In this document: positions 14,957-22,318 of the stretch, piece after piece
Layout of the letters: each line of letters begins with the position of its first letter
Position numbering within the stretch: position 1 is the first letter of the stretch
Origin: a virus
DNA: 24,931 nucleotides
Direction: 5' to 3' (one strand)
IMG/VR virus record: IMGVR_UViG_3300008264_000022
Span: 1-24,931 of that record
Notes under the pieces: model-generated
What the model saw: the letters and a program-made list of their open reading frames with translations, nothing else
Databases searched by the model: none
Told to the model about the DNA's origin: nothing
Position numbers and translations under genes: made by a program

Positions 14957-16392
14957 CGCTCACCCACTGGCACACGGGATGGCAGGAACCCGACCGGATC
15001 ACTCAGGCGGAACAGGAGCACAGTCTGTTCAGGCATGGCCCGTCCGTTCTGTTCCCATGACGTGCGGGCGCCGTATTCACCAATTGCCCCCAAAGACCGA
15101 TCCCGGTACGCCCCGAACGTGTTGCCCTTGTCCCGGCTGATGGCCATCGAGAGCAGCGGGTTTGATCCTTGCCCAGACACAAGCCCGATGCCCTTTGTGC
15201 CCTCAACACGGACTTGGCCAAGCGGCTGGTTGCCCATGTTCACCGGCAAGTGCGCCGAGAAGTACCGCACGATTTCCGTGCCAAACGTCGAGGCATCCGC
15301 CATCCGGTCAGACTTGTAGGACCGGCTCAGCTCTACCAGCGTCCTGCCTTCCGGTGCTGCAAACTGCTGGCCGTCCACAGTGACCTGAAACACCCATTCC
15401 CAAGTGTCTGACCCGTAGGTCTGGCGAAGGTGCCAAGCGCCGGTTGCAACATCGAGCGCGATGCACTTTTGAGGGGTCCAGATTAGGTAAAACTTGTGCG
15501 CCTCGGTCTCGATTGCGCTGCACACGATGTCGGATCGATCGACAGTGGCCAGATACCGGCTCACCCACGGGTCATTGGCGTTCAATAGCTGAGGCGTCAG
15601 GCCGTTAAGTCGGTACACGCTCAGGTCATCCCCGATAAAGAACAGCGTGTTGTCCAGCTTGACAATGCTGTCACGGCAAGCCGCGCCACGGTCGATTTCC
15701 TGCCCCACGATAGGGCTGAACGGATCGTCATTGTCGCCCGTCTCGATCCACGGCTGTATCGTCTGCGTACCGAACACCATCAACGTGTTGGAAATCACCG
15801 CAAGGCCCACGATCCCGTCAGGGGCGTATTCTGCGGTGTAATAGCTCAGCGTGGTCGTCGTGTTGAACTGGAGCGTTGTGGAGAACGCAAACCGCGATCC
15901 ATAGCTCGCAAGGAGCCGCTGGCCCATTGTGGCAATCGACGTGTAAGCCGTCTCGCCTGCGTCACTCAGCAAGGTTGCCCAGTCCGCGTCCGACAGCGCC
16001 GCAACACTGGCGCCGCCGGACTGGAAGAGGCTGCCTCCGCTAAGGAATCCCGCCTGGACTTCCCCGAAGACTGCCTTGACCCTGTCCGTTCCCGTCAGAG
16101 ACCCGGTCAGGGCGCTCCATGTGTTAGCACTCACATCATAGAGCCGAACCGTCGTCCCATCAGGCACAACGACGTCACCACCTGCAAACCCATCTGCCTG
16201 AAACAGCCCGCGCACATTTGTGGTCAAGACCGTCCCGTTATCCACGATCCGGCTGCCCGGCGTGTTGACGTGACGCACTGGCCTTTGCGGATCGCCCCCG
16301 TTCGGTTCAACGTAATAGTTGATGACGAACTTCCGCGCATCCCCGTAGCCATCGGGCTCGAAATGCGAGGATGCAATCGCGGCTTCGGGCAT
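14953..16392 (-). CDS. P22 gp10-like packaged-DNA stabilisation / tail hub protein
   Basis: The 479-residue protein matches the length of P22 gp10 (about 470 residues) and sits in the corresponding place, after a gp4-like gene. The sequence is rich in beta-strand and propeller-like repeats, with phrases common to the family: VNTPGSRIVDNGTV near 43-56, RGLFQADGFAGG near 61-72, a central DNTLFFIGDDLSVYRLNG near 256-273, and YLIWTPQKCIALDVATGAW near 314-332. In P22 gp10 forms a hexameric hub below the adaptor ring that seals the filled head and receives the needle. GGAG lies eight bases before the ATG, and the start shares one base with the preceding stop (TAATG). The end overlaps the 57-residue gene by four bases. 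Confidence 0.8.
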   Translation of the reverse strand: MPEAAIASSHFEPDGYGDARKFVINYYVEPNGGDPQRPVRHVNTPGSRIVDNGTVLTTNVRGLFQADGFAGGDVVVPDGTTVRLYDVSANTWSALTGSLTGTDRVKAVFGEVQAGFLSGGSLFQSGGASVAALSDADWATLLSDAGETAYTSIATMGQRLLASYGSRFAFSTTLQFNTTTTLSYYTAEYAPDGIVGLAVISNTLMVFGTQTIQPWIETGDNDDPFSPIVGQEIDRGAACRDSIVKLDNTLFFIGDDLSVYRLNGLTPQLLNANDPWVSRYLATVDRSDIVCSAIETEAHKFYLIWTPQKCIALDVATGAWHLRQTYGSDTWEWVFQVTVDGQQFAAPEGRTLVELSRSYKSDRMADASTFGTEIVRYFSAHLPVNMGNQPLGQVRVEGTKGIGLVSGQGSNPLLSMAISRDKGNTFGAYRDRSLGAIGEYGARTSWEQNGRAMPEQTVLLFRLSDPVGFLPSRVPVGER

Positions 16393-16760
16393 TACTGCGG
16401 CTCCAGCGCCTCTCTAAGGGCTGCATCGGCCTCTGTGCCGTTGGCGCAATCCTTGCCAGTCAATTCCTTGGCCAGCTTGACGCGCTGCTTCCAGTGCATC
16501 TTCTCCCAGCCGTCCGGCAACATCCCCTCACCCACCACCGGGATTTTCAGCTCGTCAAACGCGGCGGGCTCCGGAGAAGCCGGGTAGTCTTCCGGCGCCG
16601 GATCAAGCACCGGCTCAACATCCAGGCGCTCAAACCCGTCAAGGCGAATAGCCTTTGCAATCAGGTCCGGGTCATTGGTCTCCACGCTCGCGCCGCGCGG
16701 GAAACTGAACCCCCACAATTCACGTACGTCATGCGGCCCATTGTATCGAAGGATTGCCAT
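16392..16760 (-). CDS. Small protein with SAP/HeH-like C-terminus
   Basis: This 122-residue protein starts with a beta-like segment (WGFSFPRGASVETNDPDLI) resembling short phage proteins found near head-tail connector genes. The middle (about 50-75) is acidic and proline-rich. The C-terminus (about 82-120) reads as a helix-extension-helix or LEM/SAP-like unit (MHWKQRVKLAKELTGKDC followed by EADAALREAL). Such small helical units in phage structural proteins are thought to bind other proteins or DNA. The gene lies eight bases after the gp4-like gene and ends overlapping the gp10-like start by one base. The exact role is unknown. Confidence 0.7.
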   Translation of the reverse strand: MAILRYNGPHDVRELWGFSFPRGASVETNDPDLIAKAIRLDGFERLDVEPVLDPAPEDYPASPEPAAFDELKIPVVGEGMLPDGWEKMHWKQRVKLAKELTGKDCANGTEADAALREALEPQ

Positions 16761-16768
16761 GTCTCACC

Positions 16769-17113
16769 TCAAAAGTAATTCTGCGGAACGGTCTGGTGGT
16801 CCTGCTGCATCGCGATCACCTCGCGGATGCGCCTCATCCCGAGTTCCCGCATCTGCTCGCACTCACCGACGCTCATGTCAGGCACAAACCTGCGCCCCAC
16901 ATTCCCGGCTACCATGAGGGTCAGCCCCCTCATCACCGCTTCGGGAATGTCCGTCAGTTCCCAATACGCAATGCGCCGTTCCTGCAATTCCGCATGAACC
17001 TCGGCAATGCCTTCATCCACGGTTGCGTCATCGGTTGCATTCGGCGTTGCCCCGCCTTCAAGGACGTAGAGTTCCTTCAGTACACGAGCGACAAGGTCAG
17101 CCTGCGTTGCCAT
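16769..17113 (-). CDS. Head-tail adaptor, gp4-like
   Basis: With the start at 17111-17113 the protein has 114 residues. It is helical, beginning with ATQADLVARVLKELYVLEGG, the kind of opening seen in gp4-type tail accessory (adaptor) proteins that attach below the portal ring and allow gp10 to bind. Assignment rests on that pattern, size and position between capsid and gp10-like genes. The frame is open to 17146, but the chosen ATG has GGAG seven bases upstream and the longer N-terminus is unlike the family. It overlaps the glycosyltransferase gene by 17 bases. P22 gp4 is somewhat longer (166 residues) and has a reported peptidoglycan-cleaving activity; no such motif is visible here. Confidence 0.7.
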   Translation of the reverse strand: MATQADLVARVLKELYVLEGGATPNATDDATVDEGIAEVHAELQERRIAYWELTDIPEAVMRGLTLMVAGNVGRRFVPDMSVGECEQMRELGMRRIREVIAMQQDHQTVPQNYF

Positions 17114-17807
17114 CAGCCATCTCCATCGCCTGCATGATGTCTGCAAGGCTCAGCGTGTGCTCCACAAGGCCTTCAAAATGGGACAGCCTCACGTCAGGAT
17201 CGCACCAGCATTCATAGTCGAGCTTCTTGGCCTGGTTGCAGAAGTAATAGTCCTCGCCAACGTCATAGCCTTCAGCGTCCACGTCGAACCAGAACCATTT
17301 ACGCATGGTCAGATCACCATGCGCGCCGTCACGGGTCTTGTACTCGGGAGCAAGGCCAGAGGCAGCAAGGTCAGTGAACACCGACCCACGCACTAGCAGA
17401 AACCCCGTACCCACACGGTTTGCCTTGATGAGGCCATCCGGCCCACGCTTCAGCTCGCCGTCAAACATCATTGCGCCGGGCTCACCCCATTTGTGCGTCC
17501 GCTTTTGTGCGGCGCCCGCAATGATGTCCTTGTCATGCGCGATCAGCCGGAACACGTCTTCCGCCTTGAACGCAATGTCATCATCGACCCAGAGCACCCA
17601 GTCCGCCCCGAAATCCACCGCGCATTGCGTTAATGCGTTGCGGTTCTTGCAGAGGACCGATGAGCCCTTGTTGTAGAACCTGCGGAATGCAATGCCCCGC
17701 TTGAGGCATTGCACTCTCAGGTCCGCAATCGCCTCGCCATGCTCAATATGTACCTGCCCCGTAAGGCTGGGCGTAAGCACGGCAAGGCGGAGAGGACGGT
17801 CTGTCAT
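17097..17807 (-). CDS. GT-A-fold glycosyltransferase (phage GT2-like)
   Basis: The protein has about 236 residues and carries the features of small phage glycosyltransferases: KNRNAL after the nucleotide-binding strand, the acidic metal and nucleotide-sugar motif WVLWVDDDIAF (DDD at about 75-77), VGTGFLLVRG (about 132-141), and GEDYYFCNQAKKLDYECW followed by a conserved-looking His (about 184-210). The family transfers a sugar from a nucleotide donor; donor and acceptor cannot be read. It lies between the decoration gene and the head-tail adaptor gene, overlapping both, so it is made with virion proteins. A virion protein or a host surface sugar are the likely acceptors. No membrane helix is visible. 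ATG shares one base with the upstream TGA; a GTG just before it is an alternative start. Confidence 0.8.
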   Translation of the reverse strand: MTDRPLRLAVLTPSLTGQVHIEHGEAIADLRVQCLKRGIAFRRFYNKGSSVLCKNRNALTQCAVDFGADWVLWVDDDIAFKAEDVFRLIAHDKDIIAGAAQKRTHKWGEPGAMMFDGELKRGPDGLIKANRVGTGFLLVRGSVFTDLAASGLAPEYKTRDGAHGDLTMRKWFWFDVDAEGYDVGEDYYFCNQAKKLDYECWCDPDVRLSHFEGLVEHTLSLADIMQAMEMADGNAG

Positions 17808-18187
17808 CACGCTGCCGGGATGTAGCCGATATAGACATGGCCCACACCGGCAGTTGCCGTGGTGCCCGTCGAAGCGGCCTCACAGGTGATCGTCACTTCA
17901 GACGCGCTGTACAGGTCGTTCGACGTGGCCAGTTCGTCCCAGACGATATTGCCAATCGTGCGGAGCGAAAGGTCCGTTGCGAACCCGTCGCCATCGCCAG
18001 ACGTGCCAATGTCCAGAACATCCGACGTGCCGGAGTTCCATGCCGTCGAGACGACAACACCGGCAGACACGACAATTGCCCCCGCCGGAAGAACGCCAAC
18101 CGTCTGAACGCCCGTGTTGGCAAACGTCAGGTCCTTGCGGAGGTAGTGGATTTGGTTTGTGTGATACACACGAGCTTGAGAGCCCAT
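17807..18187 (-). CDS. Putative capsid decoration (cement) protein
   Basis: This 126-residue protein is beta-rich and low in charge, with VGVLPAGAIVVSAGVVVSTA near 30-49, then LDIGTSGDGDGFATDL near 58-73 and many Thr, Ser and Gly residues to the C-terminus. Proteins of this size and style follow the major capsid gene in many podoviruses and serve as head decoration or cement proteins. Identification is from position and composition, without a specific motif. AAGGAG lies about seven bases before the ATG. Its TGA overlaps the glycosyltransferase ATG by one base. It could instead be another minor head protein. Confidence 0.7.
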   Translation of the reverse strand: MGSQARVYHTNQIHYLRKDLTFANTGVQTVGVLPAGAIVVSAGVVVSTAWNSGTSDVLDIGTSGDGDGFATDLSLRTIGNIVWDELATSNDLYSASEVTITCEAASTGTTATAGVGHVYIGYIPAA

Positions 18188-18212
18188 AGCTTAGTCTCCT
18201 TCAGTGTTCGGA

Positions 18213-19328
18213 TCAGGTTGCGGCGAAGAAGCCGGTGATCATGCCGTGGTCGATGCCGTTGTAACGCAGCTTTTCTGCGCTCCAGAGGCTTTCGACGCCG
18301 ACGCCCTTGACGAACCCAAAGTCGTCTTCCTTGCGCTGCGTGGCACGGGTCGTCTGACCCCACGCAATGCCAAGCGCCTGCGCGCCTGTGAAGTAGACCG
18401 GGTACACACGGGCCGAGCTGTTGCCGATAAGGCCAACGTTGCCGATCTCGGGGATTTCCCGGACCACAACGCCGTCAACGATCAGGTCACCGTCCTGGAA
18501 GATCGGATTGCTTTCCGGGTCACGCGGGCGGCCATCAAGGTTGATGGTACGCATGTCGAGCTTGAGGTCAGCAAACGTCTCGGGGCCAGCAAAGCACACG
18601 AAGAACTCGCGGCCCTGCGTGCCAGTGCGGATCGGGCGGATCGACGGCAGGTCAATCGCGTCACCTTTCTGGATGCGGAACCGGCGCTTGGCCATGCGCT
18701 TCAGGAGGGCCAGCGACGTCACCGAGAACTTGTCGTTCGTGGTGTCAACGTTACCGGCGCCCGTGGCGAACGTGGCGTTGTAGTTGGCCTCAGCGTTGCC
18801 GAACAGGATGCGGTACTGGTTAGCAGCCGTCCATGTGTTCTTCTGCGCCGTGGTTGCCTCGGAGAAGAAGACTTCTTTCGAGTGGCCGGGGGCATCGGTG
18901 TAGGAGCTGGAAGCCTCAACAACAGACGAGAGAGCATTGATGATGCTATCCCGCATGTCGTCCATGTCGCGGACCTTGAGCATGTCACGCGAGGCGTTCA
19001 GGAGGTCGATGACCGAGTTCTGCTCATCGGACTTCTTGATGGCGACCGCATAACGGTGCCAGTAGGGCTTGAGGTCGTACGAGTAGTTGCCGAGGCTTTC
19101 CTCGTTACCAACCAGCGTGCCAGTACCAACGTTGGAGCCGGTCAGCGCCGAGACGAGCGGAACGGTGATAACCTGTCCGCCCTGAATGAGCTGCTTCTTG
19201 ACCACGAACGGGGAGTTCGTGCCCGAGCCCATGTAGGGATTGAACCCACTCTCGCGGACGTATTCCGCAAAGTAGTCTGTCTCCCATTTCTTGAGAATGT
19301 TGCCCGTTGCCGGGGTCGTATAGGCCAT
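18213..19328 (-). CDS. Major capsid protein, N4-gp56-like HK97 fold
   Basis: The 371-residue protein begins with MAYTTPATGNILKKWE and carries patterns seen in N4-gp56/DUF4043-type coat proteins: a conserved N-terminal region with GGQVITVPLVSALTG (about 51-65), a long helical spine containing NSVIDLLNASRDMLKVRDMD (about 104-123), FVCFAGPETFADLK (about 239-252), then NPIFQDGDLIVDGVVVREIP and YFTGAQALGIAWGQ near the C-terminus. The length is close to that family's. Its place directly after the scaffold confirms the role as the shell subunit. AAAGGA lies seven bases before the ATG. P22 gp5 is larger (430 residues) with an inserted domain that I do not see here. Confidence 0.9.
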   Translation of the reverse strand: MAYTTPATGNILKKWETDYFAEYVRESGFNPYMGSGTNSPFVVKKQLIQGGQVITVPLVSALTGSNVGTGTLVGNEESLGNYSYDLKPYWHRYAVAIKKSDEQNSVIDLLNASRDMLKVRDMDDMRDSIINALSSVVEASSSYTDAPGHSKEVFFSEATTAQKNTWTAANQYRILFGNAEANYNATFATGAGNVDTTNDKFSVTSLALLKRMAKRRFRIQKGDAIDLPSIRPIRTGTQGREFFVCFAGPETFADLKLDMRTINLDGRPRDPESNPIFQDGDLIVDGVVVREIPEIGNVGLIGNSSARVYPVYFTGAQALGIAWGQTTRATQRKEDDFGFVKGVGVESLWSAEKLRYNGIDHGMITGFFAAT

Positions 19329-19350
19329 AGCCTTGTCCTTTCAGGGGTTG

Positions 19351-20136
19351 TTAGCGTTTGAAAAGGACGTCGAAGCCGTCTGCGGGCTCACCGGTTGCAT
19401 CTGAAGTGCGGGGCTTGCCTGTGCCTGCCAATGATGGCGGGACGTTTGGCCTTCCCTGCGTCTGGACCTGCGGTTGCCCGCCTTGCATGGCTTGAAGACG
19501 CTGTTCAATGAGGGCCTCAAGTGACCCCGCCTCGTTCAACATCTGCAATTGCTGTTCGCGCTTGTACCATTTCACCAGCTCGCCCATCGGGTGAGGATGC
19601 TGAAGAAGCGTGTAGCTGTAGGCCGAAGTCGCCGGGTCATTCCGGCAGGCCTCGTCAAAGGCTGACCATGCTTCACGAACGGTTGCCTCGTCATGCTGCT
19701 GGCTTGCCATGAACATGCTCATCTGCATCTTCTGGGCGTGCAGCGTCTGTTCGAGGTAAGAACGCGGGTCCTGTTCAAATGCGACCTGTGGCCCGGTAAA
19801 CTCCGGCGCCTTGGGTTGCGTTTGGGTTGCCTGTCCCTGAGAGCGTTTTAGCTCCTGGAGTTCCTTGCGTAGGGCTTTGACAACCGAAAGAGGGACTTGG
19901 GCACCTTCTTCATCATCCGACGGCGGCTCGGTGATCTGCTGCATTCCGGCAGCTTCTTTTGCGCCCGTTTCGGCTTGCGTTGCTTTTTCGGCTGCTTCCT
20001 TCCGCACGAACTTCCCATCGGGTCCGCGCAGTGATCCGCTTCCAGCGGGCTCCACGTTTTCCCGGGGTTGTTGAACGGGTTCAAGGGCAGCATCCTGCTC
20101 GGCAAACTCGTCAAGAAAGTCCTTTTCTCCACTCAT
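19351..20136 (-). CDS. Capsid scaffolding protein
   Basis: With the ATG at 20134-20136 this is a 261-residue protein lying between portal and major capsid genes, the normal scaffold position. It is acidic at its N-terminus (EKDFLDEFAEQDAALEPV), charged and Gln-rich in the middle with a probable coiled coil (LSVVKALRKELQELKRSQGQ) and helical near 110-190. The C-terminus has a short basic end (FDVLFKR) that could contact the coat protein, as in P22 gp8. The scaffold would guide capsid assembly and then leave. An in-frame TTG and two further ATGs lie upstream, but GGAG is six bases before the chosen start. The 94 bases up to the portal stop hold only a doubtful 26-codon frame. Confidence 0.85.
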   Translation of the reverse strand: MSGEKDFLDEFAEQDAALEPVQQPRENVEPAGSGSLRGPDGKFVRKEAAEKATQAETGAKEAAGMQQITEPPSDDEEGAQVPLSVVKALRKELQELKRSQGQATQTQPKAPEFTGPQVAFEQDPRSYLEQTLHAQKMQMSMFMASQQHDEATVREAWSAFDEACRNDPATSAYSYTLLQHPHPMGELVKWYKREQQLQMLNEAGSLEALIEQRLQAMQGGQPQVQTQGRPNVPPSLAGTGKPRTSDATGEPADGFDVLFKR

Positions 20137-20230
20137 CATCATCTCCAAACGCCCGTAACAGCGGCGGCCTGAATCGCCCGAGTACGCCCGGCGGCGGCGC
20201 TATCGGCCTTGCGGCCCATGTCTGGTGAAC

Positions 20231-22318
20231 TCAGCCTTTCGGCGGCGCCTTGGGCGCTGGCGGCGGACGGTTGGCGTCCTCTACCGCTTTGTAAGCACTG
20301 GCCTGCGCCTGCGTGGCCTGAGCGGCCTTCAGGGCAATGCCTGCGTCTGTGTCGCGTATCGTGGCCTGCGCCAGCGCATCGTCTCTGTCAGCCTTGCGGG
20401 CGAGGTCCTGAGCGCGTGCCATGTCCAGCGGGTTGATAGCTTCCGGCTTGGGCATCTGCGCCTTCTGCAATTCGGCCTGTGCCTGCTGAAGCTGCTTCTG
20501 CATTTCCTGCAATTGCTGCTGGGCTTGCTGGAGCTGCATTCCTGCGTCCAGCTTCTCGGCAAGCTGCTTCTTGTTGCGGAGCTGGCTGGCCTCGATCAGC
20601 ACATCCGGCGGGATCGGAACCCCGGCCTGTACCATCGCGGTCAGTTGCTCGAACTGCTCATGCTGCAGCGTGATCATGTCCGGAGCGGCTTCAATGATGA
20701 TGTCCACATCCATTTCAGCGAGCGCGTTTTGCACAGGGGGCTGCATCGGAGGCATACCCATCGGCATGGGCATCACATTGCCCATCTGGGGCGGCATCTG
20801 GGGCATCTGCGGCGGCATCTGACCCGGCATCCCCATCCCCGGCACACCGCCCATCGGAGGGGCTTGCGCCGGCATTGGCTGGCCCGGTTGCATTTGGCCC
20901 GGCATCATCGGCTGGTTGACCGGCGTGAACCGTGCGCCTTCCGGTGCCTCGTCATCCGAGATCCGCAGGAACATGGGCTCGGTCCAGAACTGCTTCGCCC
21001 TAGCCCAGAATGCGCGGTAGACACGCAGCTTCCAGTCATTGTGCGTGTCGTAGAGCGTGTTTTCTTCAGCGAGGCCCGCGTTCTGCTGGGCAAGGATGGC
21101 CCGGCCTGACTGGTTCTCAACGCCGCGCCCTTGAAGTCCAGCGTTCGGACCCTGCGCGTCAATCTCGTTTTTCGCGTCCTGAAGCAGCTCGAAGTTCTGT
21201 GAAACCTCGGCCTGGCTTTCAATGAACCCCCAATCCGTACCATATTCCCCGTTCGCAATCAGGTGCGCGTCAGCCCGTGCTACTTCTTCCTTCGGGTTCG
21301 TGTCCGGCGGGAAGACGCCAGCCTTGGACCAGATGCGGCGGTTCTTAATCAGGAACAGCGACATCGACCGGCGATAGTTCATCTCGGACTGAGGCCCGAT
21401 CATGTCGCGCACAACGCCGTACCGCTCGTTCTCGCGGGTCACATAAGCAGACGCTGCAATGATGGGGCATGTGGGCACGCCTTTGTCATCGACGTACTTG
21501 CTCTCGCCTTCGTCCAGCACACCGCCGCCAGAGAAATACGCATAGTTCCAGACGCCATCAGGAGCGCGCCAGTAGATACACGCCACACGGACCCGCTGCC
21601 GGTCTTCATCACCCCAGCGGAACCGGGGCTTGTCGTCATAGCCTTCGTCCGTCGTGTCGCCCGTCAGCGAGCCTTTGAGCGCGGCCTCAGCGTCCGGGTT
21701 GTCCGGGAACAGCGCCAGCGCGTCTTCAAGGTCGTACCAGTTGTGATACCCCAGATACCGGGCGTCGGAGAAGTCAGCACGGCGCGAGCGCGGGTCATAG
21801 AAGAACTGGTCAAAGTCGATTTCCTTGCCGACAATGCCAAACGCGCCTTCGCCTTTCTCGTAACAGATGTCGATGGCCGCTATGCCTTCAATGGCGAGGC
21901 ACTTGAACGAGGACGAGGCGATCTTGTCAAAGCGGATCGTGTTCTCGATGTAGTCAAGGACGTCCGTGGCAACCTGGGCCTGTTCCTCGTTCCCCGGCTT
22001 GCGGGCAAAGGCTTTCGGATCAGAGCGCGCCTTCTGCTCGATACCGCACAGGAAGTTCACCTTTCGCTTGATGCGGTTCATGGTGACAATCGGCTGGCCG
22101 CGCCGCATCAGGATTTGCTTTTCGCGCTCGTCCCATTGCGTGTCATTGTAGTTGTCGTACCAGTCGCGGTCACGGTGAGACAGCTTGCGCGCCTCGTTGT
22201 GCGCGTCCTCGGCTTGGCGCACCCACTTCTTGTAGGTCGCAATGTCCTTCCCGGCGAACTCGCTGTTCACCGGATCAGGCCCGCCGTATTTCTCTGTCTG
22301 AGGCTTGCCCGCAATCAT
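20231..22318 (-). CDS. Portal protein, P22-like
   Basis: This 695-residue protein is the dodecameric ring at the packaging vertex. Early residues match P22-type portals: SHRDRDWYDNYNDTQWDERE near 47-66, RGQPIVTMNRIKRKVNFLCG near 72-91 and a central SEMNYRRSMSLFLIKNRR. Length is near the 725 of P22 gp1. The C-terminal part is unusual: a Met/Pro/Gln/Gly-rich stretch (about 467-525), then a Gln-rich helical segment containing QQAQQQLQEMQKQLQQAQ that may form the barrel seen in P22-like portals. The ATG at 22316-22318 overlaps the terminase stop as ATGA. A TTG three codons upstream is possible. The chosen start has no ideal ribosome binding site, so coupling is likely. Confidence 0.9.
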   Translation of the reverse strand: MIAGKPQTEKYGGPDPVNSEFAGKDIATYKKWVRQAEDAHNEARKLSHRDRDWYDNYNDTQWDEREKQILMRRGQPIVTMNRIKRKVNFLCGIEQKARSDPKAFARKPGNEEQAQVATDVLDYIENTIRFDKIASSSFKCLAIEGIAAIDICYEKGEGAFGIVGKEIDFDQFFYDPRSRRADFSDARYLGYHNWYDLEDALALFPDNPDAEAALKGSLTGDTTDEGYDDKPRFRWGDEDRQRVRVACIYWRAPDGVWNYAYFSGGGVLDEGESKYVDDKGVPTCPIIAASAYVTRENERYGVVRDMIGPQSEMNYRRSMSLFLIKNRRIWSKAGVFPPDTNPKEEVARADAHLIANGEYGTDWGFIESQAEVSQNFELLQDAKNEIDAQGPNAGLQGRGVENQSGRAILAQQNAGLAEENTLYDTHNDWKLRVYRAFWARAKQFWTEPMFLRISDDEAPEGARFTPVNQPMMPGQMQPGQPMPAQAPPMGGVPGMGMPGQMPPQMPQMPPQMGNVMPMPMGMPPMQPPVQNALAEMDVDIIIEAAPDMITLQHEQFEQLTAMVQAGVPIPPDVLIEASQLRNKKQLAEKLDAGMQLQQAQQQLQEMQKQLQQAQAELQKAQMPKPEAINPLDMARAQDLARKADRDDALAQATIRDTDAGIALKAAQATQAQASAYKAVEDANRPPPAPKAPPKG
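20745..20915 (-). repeat. Met/Pro/Gln-rich imperfect repeats in the portal gene
   Basis: Short degenerate repeats of a CCGCAGATG-like unit encode a low-complexity region including GQMPPQMPQMPPQMG and MPMPMGMPP. It lies between the portal body and the Gln-rich C-terminal helices. The repetition suggests growth by slippage. A methionine-rich flexible linker of this kind is not part of the P22 gp1 structure as known. Confidence 0.7.

Noticed and set aside
18204-19361. Plus-strand open frame of 385 codons opposite the major capsid gene
   Set aside because: It lies fully opposite the capsid gene with its clear ribosome binding site; composition is that of an antisense shadow.
20139-20219. 26-codon frame between portal and scaffold genes (MGRKADSAAAGRTRAIQ...)
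   Set aside because: It does overlap the scaffold start, but no ribosome binding site is near its ATG and the Ala/Arg composition is what GC-rich non-coding DNA gives. It was left out as a gene, although real use cannot be excluded.
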